From positions 7,254,001-7,318,000 of the forward strand of contig NZ_JACHDO010000001.1 in NCBI RefSeq assembly GCF_014201115.1: a stretch of 64,000 bases of DNA. The letters are read 5' to 3'. The notes beneath the pieces were generated by a model that was given only the letters and a program-made list of their open reading frames with translations, was not told the DNA's origin and made no database searches. A program made the position numbers and the translations under genes. The stretch's first letter is position 1; every line of letters starts with the position of its first letter. The stretch comes from Nocardiopsis metallicus (GTDB taxonomy: Bacteria > Actinomycetota > Actinomycetes > Streptosporangiales > Streptosporangiaceae). Of this stretch, positions 25,693 through 32,343 are shown piece after piece.

Positions 25693-26681
25693 ATCGTTGA
25701 TGGGAGTTTTCTGGAACTCCTGCGCCCATGACGAAGGGCGTCAAGGATCGGTGTGTGACGACCAACCTTGACGCCCTTCTGACCGCACTCTACGTCCATC
25801 TGGACGACCACGTCCTGCCTTCGCGTGAACAACCCCGCAAACGCGGCCCCAAAAGGCTGCTCACCGACGCAGAACTCGTGTGCGTGGCCATCGCGCAAGT
25901 CCTGCTGCGCCATGACTCAGAGCGCCACTGGCTGCGCGCCGCACCGGCCCGGATCGGCCACCTCTTCCCCCGCCTGCCCGGCCAGTCCGAGTACAACCGC
26001 CACCTGCGTGATCTGGCACCGGCCCTGTTCACAGCAGCGATGTGGTTGGCCAGGGCCGTGCCTACCTGGTGGGAGCGGCTGCGGTTGATGGACGGCACCC
26101 CGCTGCGCTGCGGTGCTTCGCGCACCACGGTCAACCGCTCGATGCTGGGCGAGATCGCCGGATATGGACGCGATGTCTCCCACCACGCTTTCTACTGGGG
26201 CGCCAAGCTCATGCTCATCACCACTACCGAGGGAGCGGTGTGCGCGTTCAGCCTGGCTCATCCCAAAGAGCTGGACGAGCGTGCTCAGGCCCTGCACCTG
26301 CTGCACGTTCAGGCCTGCGCTCCCGGGCCGGGCCCGATCGTGTGTGACAAGGGCTTCGCCGGAGCCAAGATCGAGGCTGATGCGGCTGAGCTGGGTTATC
26401 TACTCATCCGCCCGATCCGCGAGGATGAGCCCGAACCCGAGGTGGAGGTGTTCCCGTCCTGGCTGCGTCAACGCGTTGAGGCGGTGATCTGGACGTTGAA
26501 GAACCAGCTGGGGTTGGAGCGCCACGCGGCCCGCACCACGGAAGGGTTGTGGGCGCGCACCTGTCAGAGGATTTGCGCGCTCAACGCCGCGATCTGGCAC
26601 AACTGGTTGATCGGTGCCCCGGTCAAGCGGTCCCTGATCGCCTACGACCACTGACCAGGACACCAAACCCCCATCAACGAT
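25693..26681 (+). mobile_element. Intact IS982-family insertion sequence
   Basis: A 989-bp element bounded by inverted ends: ATCGTTGATGGG at 25693 and CCCATCAACGAT ending at 26681, with partial similarity further in. CTAG flanks both sides (25689-25692 and 26682-26685), the likely target duplication. It carries one intact transposase gene. Right of the element a CCCCGC-AA-GCGGGG hairpin probably belonged to the pbp terminator region. A diverged left end lies at 231-316. Confidence 0.85.
25755..26654 (+). CDS. IS982-family transposase
   Basis: A 299-aa DDE transposase (308 aa if ATG 25728 is used). It has the IS982 order: an N-terminal TNLDALLTALYVHLDDH, LLTDAELVCVAIAQVLL, first Asp in LMDGTPLRCG, YGRDVSHHAFYWGAKLML, second Asp in IVCDKGFAGAK, and Glu in NQLGLERHAARTTEGLWAR, ending IWHNWLIGAPVKRSLIAYDH. 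All three catalytic acids are present and the frame is intact, so the element may be active. GTG 25755 is favoured because family similarity starts there. Third-position GC is lower than in neighbouring genes. Confidence 0.9.
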   Translation: MTTNLDALLTALYVHLDDHVLPSREQPRKRGPKRLLTDAELVCVAIAQVLLRHDSERHWLRAAPARIGHLFPRLPGQSEYNRHLRDLAPALFTAAMWLARAVPTWWERLRLMDGTPLRCGASRTTVNRSMLGEIAGYGRDVSHHAFYWGAKLMLITTTEGAVCAFSLAHPKELDERAQALHLLHVQACAPGPGPIVCDKGFAGAKIEADAAELGYLLIRPIREDEPEPEVEVFPSWLRQRVEAVIWTLKNQLGLERHAARTTEGLWARTCQRICALNAAIWHNWLIGAPVKRSLIAYDH

Positions 26682-26775
26682 CTAGGCGGCTGTTCCCCGC
26701 AAGCGGGGCAGGGGCGGCCCCTGGAGCCCGGGTCGCCCCGTAACCGTTTTCAGTAACCCGTGTCTGGGGACCTTG

Positions 26776-26791
26776 ACAGGTCTAGACCACT
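26776..26791. promoter_or_regulatory. DasR operator (dre)
   Basis: ACAGGTCTAGACCACT matches the 16-bp DasR consensus ACTGGTCTAGACCACT at 15 positions. It overlaps a TTGACA -35-like hexamer (26773-26778) and lies 72 bp before the chitinase start. DasR (GntR family) represses chitin genes and is released by glucosamine-6-phosphate-type effectors. Confidence 0.85.
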
Positions 26792-26798
26792 CTTGCTT

Positions 26799-26812
26799 GG
26801 GTGACGTCACCC
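26799..26812. promoter_or_regulatory. Palindrome GGGTGACGTCACCC
   Basis: A perfect 14-bp inverted repeat 7 bp after the dre site and 50 bp before the chitinase start. It is likely a second operator for an unidentified regulator. Confidence 0.45.
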
Positions 26813-26862
26813 CCTCGCGGCGCGCGATCGAGCGCGACGCCGCACCCTAGGAGTGTGTTCCC

Positions 26863-27750
26863 GTGATCCGACGCCTGCTGAGCCAGCTGACCGCGATCGG
26901 CGTGATCGCCGCTGTGCTCGTCACCCTGCCCACGGCCGTCGCGCAGGCCGCTTCCTGCGCTGGCGTCTGGAACCCTGACACCGTCTACACCGGCGGCGGT
27001 CAGGCCTCCTACGAGGGCCGCAACTACACCGCCCAATGGTGGACCCAGAACGAGCGCCCCGGTACCTCGGACGTCTGGGCCGACCAGGGGCCCTGCGGCA
27101 CTGACGGAGGCGGCGAGCAGCCGGGGCCGGGCGACTTCCTCGTCAGCGAGGCCCAGTTCGACCAGATGTTCCCGAACCGGAACCCCTTCTGCACCTACGG
27201 CGGACTCGTCGACGCCCTGAGCTCCTACCCGGGCTTCACCAATACCGGGAGCGTCGAGGTGCAGCGCCGTGAGGCCGCCGCGTTCCTGGCCAACGTCAGC
27301 CACGAGACCGGCGGTCTGGTGTACATCAGGGAGATCAACGAGGACAACTACCCGCACTACTGCGACTGGAGCCAGCCCTTCGGCTGCCCGGCCGGTCAGG
27401 ACGCCTACTACGGCAAGGGCCCGATCCAGCTGAGCTGGAACTACAACTACAAGGCCGCAGGTGACGCCCTCGGCGTCGACCTGCTGAACAACCCCTACCT
27501 GGTCGAACAGGACTCGGCCATCGCCTGGCGAACCGGTCTCTGGTTCTGGAACACCCAGTCCGGTGCCGGGACGATGTCGGGGCACACCGCCATCGTCGAC
27601 GGTCACGGCTTCGGCGAGACGATCCGCTCCATCAACGGCTCGATCGAGTGCAACGGCGGCAATCCCGGTCAGGTGCAGAGCCGCGTCGACACGTTCACGC
27701 AGTTCACCCAGATCCTCGGCACCACCACGGGATCGAACCTGAGCTGCTGA
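26863..27750 (+). CDS. Secreted family 19 chitinase
   Basis: A 295-aa endochitinase that hydrolyses beta-1,4 GlcNAc bonds with inversion. A signal peptide (~29 aa, ending TAVAQA) precedes a CBM5/12 chitin-binding module (about 32-79: CAGVWNPDTVYTGGGQASYE, NYTAQWWTQNERPG). A short Gly/Glu/Pro linker leads to the GH19 domain. The catalytic Glu is in NVSHETGGL and the second Glu is in YIREIN; YYGKGPIQLSWNYNYKAAG is the family signature. It is close to the bacterial ChiC type. GTG 26863 follows AGGAG by 10 nt. The DasR operator indicates induction by chitin breakdown products. Confidence 0.95.
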   Translation: MIRRLLSQLTAIGVIAAVLVTLPTAVAQAASCAGVWNPDTVYTGGGQASYEGRNYTAQWWTQNERPGTSDVWADQGPCGTDGGGEQPGPGDFLVSEAQFDQMFPNRNPFCTYGGLVDALSSYPGFTNTGSVEVQRREAAAFLANVSHETGGLVYIREINEDNYPHYCDWSQPFGCPAGQDAYYGKGPIQLSWNYNYKAAGDALGVDLLNNPYLVEQDSAIAWRTGLWFWNTQSGAGTMSGHTAIVDGHGFGETIRSINGSIECNGGNPGQVQSRVDTFTQFTQILGTTTGSNLSC

Positions 27751-27801
27751 CCCGGTGACGACCGCGCGCAGGTCACTGGGCGGAACCTCCAAGTAAGGAC
27801 A

Positions 27802-27839
27802 AGGAGGGCTGTGGGTTGGAAACACCCCACAGCCCTCCT
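27802..27839. terminator. Chitinase terminator
   Basis: A 14-bp perfect stem, AGGAGGGCTGTGGG pairing with CCCACAGCCCTCCT, around a short loop, 50 bp after the chitinase stop. It insulates the TPP riboswitch transcript. Confidence 0.75.
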
Positions 27840-27860
27840 CGTTGCCTCATAATGGAGTCA

Positions 27861-27955
27861 TTCCGACAGGGGAGCGCGTGAGCGCTGAGAGTGCGGCACC
27901 CGGCCGCAGACCCTTACACACCTGATCTGGGTCATGCCAGCGAAGGAAGTCGTAG
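27861..27955 (+). promoter_or_regulatory. TPP riboswitch (THI element)
   Basis: Conserved blocks in order: ACAGGGGAGCGC at the entry stem, GCGCTGAGAGTGCGGC (CUGAGA box), GCAGACCCTTACACACCTG and ATCTGGGTCATGCCAGCG (the pyrophosphate-sensing helix), then GAAGGAAG. This is the thi-box order. The following ~90 nt hold a GTGCGC/GCGCAC stem before the transporter start; repression could act on transcription or on access to the SD AAGGGA. It indicates that the downstream ECF genes carry thiamine or its pyrimidine precursor. Confidence 0.92.
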
Positions 27956-28047
27956 GAAACCGTCACCGTGCGCGCGTCCCCGTGCGCACAGGTGGCGCTC
28001 TTGGCCACATGGGCCCTCGTCACCTCCGACGAAGGGACTTGACCAGC

Positions 28048-28677
28048 ATGAGTACCGAAAGCGGTCGCGAGACCGGCCCCGAGCGGATCGGGTTCGTCCA
28101 GGGCGTCCAGGCCGGACTGCGGAGCTGGCGCACCGTCGACATCGTCGTGGCCGCCGTGATCGGCGTCGCCGTGGGCGTCGTCTTCTGGCTGTGGAACATC
28201 GTCTGGTCGGTCACCACGCCGCTGTTCGTCGCCTTCCCGCCCGGGCAGGCCGTCGTCTACGGCATGTGGCTGATCTCCGGCGTGCTCGGCGGCCTCGTCA
28301 TCCGCAAGCCCGGGGCCGCCCTGCTCACCTCGATCGCGGCCGCCTCGGTCTCCGCGGTCCTGGGCACCCAGTGGGGCATGCAGGTCATCCTGGACGGTGC
28401 CCTCCAGGGCATCCTGCCCGAGCTGGTCTTCCTCGCCTTCGCCTACAAGCGCTGGAACATGGGCGTGGCCGTACTCGCGGCCGCTGTCGCCGGTCTGTCC
28501 CCGGCCCTGCGCGACAACATCGTCTACAACGTCACCTGGCCGCTGCACTACCAGCTGACCTACGGGGTGATCGTGGTGATCAGCGCCGCGCTCATCGCGG
28601 GTGTGGGCGCGCGCCTGCTCACCACCGCGCTGGCCAAGTCCGGTGCGCTGGCCCCCTTCCCGTCGGCCAAGGGCTGA
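28048..28677 (+). CDS. ykoE: ECF transporter S component, YkoE family
   Basis: A 209-aa integral membrane substrate-binding (S) component with five to six hydrophobic segments, including VDIVVAAVIGVAVGVVFWLW, GMWLISGVLGGLVIRKPGAA and the C-terminal YGVIVVISAALIAGVGARLL. The ELVFLAFAYKRWNM segment is typical of YkoE, the S component of thiamine/HMP ECF transporters. ATG 28048 is chosen for AAGGGA upstream and for the family N-terminus GFVQGVQAGLRSWRTVDIVV. It is the first gene after the TPP riboswitch and is followed after 3 bp by the ATPase gene. Confidence 0.9.
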   Translation: MSTESGRETGPERIGFVQGVQAGLRSWRTVDIVVAAVIGVAVGVVFWLWNIVWSVTTPLFVAFPPGQAVVYGMWLISGVLGGLVIRKPGAALLTSIAAASVSAVLGTQWGMQVILDGALQGILPELVFLAFAYKRWNMGVAVLAAAVAGLSPALRDNIVYNVTWPLHYQLTYGVIVVISAALIAGVGARLLTTALAKSGALAPFPSAKG

Positions 28678-28680
28678 CCC

Positions 28681-30273
28681 GTGGCCGCACCGAACGCGCG
28701 CGGCGGGAGCAGCGCGAGCCCGGGGAGCGGAGCACGGGTGGAGCTGTCCGGCTGGGGCTGGAAGCACTCCGGCCGCGACACCCACGCCCTGCGCGGGGTG
28801 GACCTGACCCTCGAACCCGGGGAACGGGTGCTGCTGCTCGGCGCCTCGGGCGCGGGCAAGTCCACCCTGCTGCATTCCCTGGCCGGGCTCACCGGTGAGG
28901 ACGCCGCCATCAGCGGCGACCACGAGGGCTCGCTGCTGGTGGACGGTGAGCCCGCGAACCGGAGCCGGGGCGGGGTCGGGCTGGTCAGCCAGGACCCCGA
29001 GACCCAGCTCGTGATGGCCCGGGCCGGGGACGACGTCGCCTTCGGCCTGGAGAACCTGGGCGTGGACCCGGAGCTGATCTGGCCGCGGGTCGAGGCGTCC
29101 CTGGACGAGGTCGGTTTCCCCTACGGGCTCCGGCACTCCACCGGGGCCCTGTCCGGCGGCGAGAAGCAGCGCCTGGTCATCGCGGGGGCGCTGGCCATGC
29201 GACCGCGCCTGCTGCTGCTGGACGAGCCCACCGCCAACCTCGACCCGGCCGGGGCCGAGCTGGTCCGCGCGCTGCTCGCCCGGCTGCTCGCCGAGACCGA
29301 GGCGACGCTGGTACTGGTCGAGCACCGGGTCGCCGAGGTCGTGGAGCTGGTGGACCGGGTCGTGGTGGTCGAGCCCGGCGGCGGCGTGATCGCCGACGGC
29401 ACCCCGGGAGCGGTGTTCGCCGAGCACGGCCGTTCGCTGGCCGCCCAGGGCGTGTGGATCCCCGGGAACGAACCCGAACCCGGGCTCCCGCCCGCCCCCG
29501 GCGGGGCGCCCCTGGTGGAGGCCGTGGACGTCAGCGCGCGCACCCCCTTCCAGGTGGGCGTGCGGGCCGCGCCCCGCAGGGTGGTCCTCGAGGACGTGAA
29601 CGTGGCGCCGGCCGCCGGGACGGCCACCGCCCTGACCGGCCCCAACGGCGCGGGCAAGTCCACACTGCTCACCATGCTGGCCGGGCTGGGCAAGCCGTAC
29701 CGGGGCCGGGTGCTGCCGCGCGGACCGCTGGCCCAGGCGGACCGGAGACCGCTCGTGCGCTGGCCCGCCCGCCGCCTGGCCCGGCACGTGGGCACGGTCT
29801 TCCAGCACGCGGAGGACCAGTTCGTCACCCCCACCGTGCGCGACGAACTCCGCTTCGCGCCGTTGCGCGCGGGGATGGGCGAGCACGCGACCGACGCCTG
29901 GGTGGGCGAGCTGATGGAGCGGCTGCGGCTGACCCGGCTGGCCGACGTGCACCCCTACACGCTCTCCGGCGGGGAGAAGCGGCGCCTGTCCGTGGCCACC
30001 GCGCTGAGTTCGGGCCCCTCGCACGCCCCGGACGTGCTGGTCCTGGACGAGCCGACCTTCGGTCAGGACACCCGCACCTGGACGGAGCTGGTGGAGCTGC
30101 TGGGCGCGCTGCGGGCCGAGGGCCGTGCCGTGGTCATGGCCACCCACGACCAACTGCTCCTGCGCCATCTGACGGACGTACGCGTGCGGGTGGCGGACGG
30201 GCGGGCGGTCCAGTACGACCAGGGTTCGGGCAAGCGGGCCGCCTCCGACGCGGTACGAGAGGGGAAGGCGTGA
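28681..30273 (+). CDS. ykoD: ECF transporter duplicated ATPase, YkoD type
   Basis: A 530-aa protein with two fused ABC ATPase domains. Domain 1: Walker A GASGAGKST, signature LSGGEKQR, Walker B LLLLDEPTANLD. Domain 2: GPNGAGKST, LSGGEKRR, VLVLDEPTFGQD. Both end with switch His segments (LVEHRVAEV and ATHDQLLL). Together they form the energising pair of the ECF complex. GTG 28681 starts 3 bp after ykoE. Its TGA overlaps the GTG of the permease gene. Confidence 0.93.
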   Translation: MAAPNARGGSSASPGSGARVELSGWGWKHSGRDTHALRGVDLTLEPGERVLLLGASGAGKSTLLHSLAGLTGEDAAISGDHEGSLLVDGEPANRSRGGVGLVSQDPETQLVMARAGDDVAFGLENLGVDPELIWPRVEASLDEVGFPYGLRHSTGALSGGEKQRLVIAGALAMRPRLLLLDEPTANLDPAGAELVRALLARLLAETEATLVLVEHRVAEVVELVDRVVVVEPGGGVIADGTPGAVFAEHGRSLAAQGVWIPGNEPEPGLPPAPGGAPLVEAVDVSARTPFQVGVRAAPRRVVLEDVNVAPAAGTATALTGPNGAGKSTLLTMLAGLGKPYRGRVLPRGPLAQADRRPLVRWPARRLARHVGTVFQHAEDQFVTPTVRDELRFAPLRAGMGEHATDAWVGELMERLRLTRLADVHPYTLSGGEKRRLSVATALSSGPSHAPDVLVLDEPTFGQDTRTWTELVELLGALRAEGRAVVMATHDQLLLRHLTDVRVRVADGRAVQYDQGSGKRAASDAVREGKA

Positions 30274-31061
30274 GGGCGGCACACGACACTCGCGGGACGA
30301 GCGGGGACACGCTCACCCTGGACGTGCCCGAGGACGGGGGAGCCCGCTACTGGCTGACCGGTCTGAACCCGGCGGCCAAGCTGCTGGCCGCGCTGGCGAT
30401 CGGGATCGGGCTGATCCCGGCGGTGGACGCCGTCACGGGCGGCGTGGTGCTCTTCGTGGTGCTGCTGACCGTACCGTTCAGCGGCGTGGACCGGCGCACC
30501 CTGCTCGTGCTGGGCGGGCCCTTCCTGCTGATGGGGCTCAGCAGCGGAGCGGTCAACTACCTGTACGGCGAGCACGGGCTGGAGGGTGCGGTGGGCGCCG
30601 CGGTGCGCCTGCTGGCCATCGCCCTGCCCGGGCTGCTCGCGGCGGTCAGCAGCGACCCCACGGAGGTGTCCGACGGGCTCGTGCAGCGGCTCAGGGTGCC
30701 CGAACGCCCCGCCATGGGCGTCCTCGCGGCGCTGCGGCTCATTCCGCTGCTCGCCGACCAGTGGCGGACCATCACGCTCGCCCGCCGGGCCCGCGGGCTG
30801 GAGGCCGGACGCAACCCGTTCCGGATCGTCTCGCTGTTCTTCGGGCGGCTGTTCGCGCTGCTGGTGCGCTCCATCCGCACCGGAACCCTGCTGGCCACGG
30901 CGATGGACGCGCGCGCCTTCGGCACCGGGAAGCGTACCCACGCCCGGTACAGCCACTGGCGCGGGGCCGACACCCTGCTGCTCGCGGGCACCGCCCTGCT
31001 GCTGGTCGGCGCCTACGCGCTGTCCGCGCGGCTGGGGACCCTGGTGCTGCTGTTCGGCTGA
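30270..31061 (+). CDS. ykoC: ECF transporter T component, CbiQ/YkoC family
   Basis: A 263-aa transmembrane coupling protein. Hydrophobic segments begin at LNPAAKLLAALAIGIGLIPA. The cytoplasmic coupling motifs occur as LARRARGLEAGRNP and ATAMDARAFGTGKRTHARY, the two Ala-Arg-Gly/Ala-Phe-Gly coupling helices of EcfT proteins. GTG 30270 overlaps the ATPase stop (GTGA). The frame is open far upstream but only this start gives the family length. The EDC gene order matches ykoEDC. Confidence 0.92.
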   Translation: MRAAHDTRGTSGDTLTLDVPEDGGARYWLTGLNPAAKLLAALAIGIGLIPAVDAVTGGVVLFVVLLTVPFSGVDRRTLLVLGGPFLLMGLSSGAVNYLYGEHGLEGAVGAAVRLLAIALPGLLAAVSSDPTEVSDGLVQRLRVPERPAMGVLAALRLIPLLADQWRTITLARRARGLEAGRNPFRIVSLFFGRLFALLVRSIRTGTLLATAMDARAFGTGKRTHARYSHWRGADTLLLAGTALLLVGAYALSARLGTLVLLFG

Positions 31062-31116
31062 CCCGGGTGATAGGTAAGCAACTGACACTGACGTCGAAGT
31101 GAAGAAGGTGTGCAAC

Positions 31117-31908
31117 GTGGGCGAGTTCGTGCGCGTCGAGGCCGACCCGGAGAACCCCGGTGTGGCCGTCATCCGGATCGACCGGCCCAAGGCGCTGAAC
31201 GCGCTGAACGGCCAGGTCACCCAGGAGATCGCGGAGGCGGCCGCGGCCGTGTCCGCCGACCCTGCCGTGCGCGCGGTGGTGCTCTACGGCGGTGAGCGGG
31301 CGTTCGTGGCCGGGGCCGACATCAAGGAGATGGCCGACCTCACCCACGCGCGGATGCTGGAGTACTCGCGGTCGCTGCAGAACGCCCTGACGGCGGTCGC
31401 CCGCATCCCCAAGCCGGTGGTCGCGGCGATCAGCGGCTACGCGCTGGGCGGCGGCTGCGAGCTGGCGCTGTGCGCGGACTTCCGGGTCGCGGGCACCAAG
31501 GCCAAGCTCGGCCAGCCCGAGATCCAGCTGGGCGTCATCCCGGGCGCGGGCGGTACCCAGCGCCTGCCGCGCCTGGTGGGCCCGGCCAAGGCCAAGGACC
31601 TGGTGTTCAGCGGTCGGCACGTGCGTTCGGAGGAGGCCAGGCAGATCGGCCTCGTGGACGAGGTCGTGGCCGACGAGGAGGTCTACTCGGCCGCCGTCGC
31701 CCTGGTCGCCAAGTACGTCGACGGCCCGGCCGTGGCGCTGGCCGCCGCCAAGGAGGCCATCGACCGCGGGATGGAGACCGACCTGGACACCGGTCTGGAG
31801 ATCGAGCGCCTGCACTTCTCCGGGCTGTTCTCGACCGAGGACCAGAAGGCCGGGATGCGCAGCTTCGTGGAGCAGGGGCCGGGCAAGGCCACCTTCAACG
31901 GCCGCTGA
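31117..31908 (+). CDS. Enoyl-CoA hydratase
   Basis: A 263-aa crotonase-family hydratase adding water to trans-2-enoyl-CoA in beta-oxidation. It has RAVVLYGGERAFVAGADIKEM (first oxyanion strand), AISGYALGGGCELALCADF with catalytic Glu in GGCEL, and LGQPEIQLGVIPGAGGTQRL with the second catalytic Glu. Both Glu residues are kept, which favours hydratase over other crotonases. GTG 31117 is favoured because GAAGAAGG lies 8 nt upstream; GTG 31099 is possible. A monocistronic gene 55 bp after the ECF operon. The 435-bp gap after it (31909-32343) holds a terminator and promoters only. Confidence 0.9.
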   Translation: MGEFVRVEADPENPGVAVIRIDRPKALNALNGQVTQEIAEAAAAVSADPAVRAVVLYGGERAFVAGADIKEMADLTHARMLEYSRSLQNALTAVARIPKPVVAAISGYALGGGCELALCADFRVAGTKAKLGQPEIQLGVIPGAGGTQRLPRLVGPAKAKDLVFSGRHVRSEEARQIGLVDEVVADEEVYSAAVALVAKYVDGPAVALAAAKEAIDRGMETDLDTGLEIERLHFSGLFSTEDQKAGMRSFVEQGPGKATFNGR

Positions 31909-32123
31909 GGCCGGTCGGCCCACAGCGTCCCCGAGGAGGCTCGTGACGGCCGTTCACGCAGTTCGAGGCGGGTAGTGTCGGGACGTTCGCCCCGGCGCCC
32001 CGCCTCGTTCTTCCGTTGCGGTTTGCTGTCCTTTGTTATCGCTTTGACTTTTTGTCGCGTTAAGTGGTGATACGGGACACTGGGAAGACGTCCGGAACCG
32101 GCCAGCCAGGACGAGGAGCGGGG

Positions 32124-32142
32124 AACCGCTCGCGCGGTTTTT
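32124..32142 (+). terminator. Intrinsic terminator upstream of the kinase gene
   Basis: AACCGC-TCGC-GCGGTT followed by TTT. It lies in the 435-bp gap after the enoyl-CoA hydratase gene. TTGAC-type hexamers (TTGACT near 32045, TTGACC near 32278) lie in the same gap and could serve the kinase gene. Confidence 0.5.
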
Positions 32143-32343
32143 CCGTCATACTCGACACTGGTCGTCCGAGAACGGACGGTTCGCTCGGAGCCCCCGGTGG
32201 CGTGCGTCGCGCCCACTCTCTCCGGCGGGACCGAACAGACCACACGGGCCCCTCGGAGGGGCCACACAAGCCAATGTTGACCCATCCCCCGGCCGATAAG
32301 CTGGACGTGGTGGTATGTGGTCTTTTGAGGGGATGAGTTCTCG

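Noticed and set aside
26683-26760. CCCCGC-AA-GCGGGG hairpin right of the IS as part of the element
   Set aside because: It lies outside the terminal inverted repeat and target duplication, so it more likely belongs to the original pbp 3' region.
27847-30282. 811-residue minus-strand open frame over the ECF transporter genes
   Set aside because: Antisense to a riboswitch and three genes with strong motifs; composition is shadow-like.
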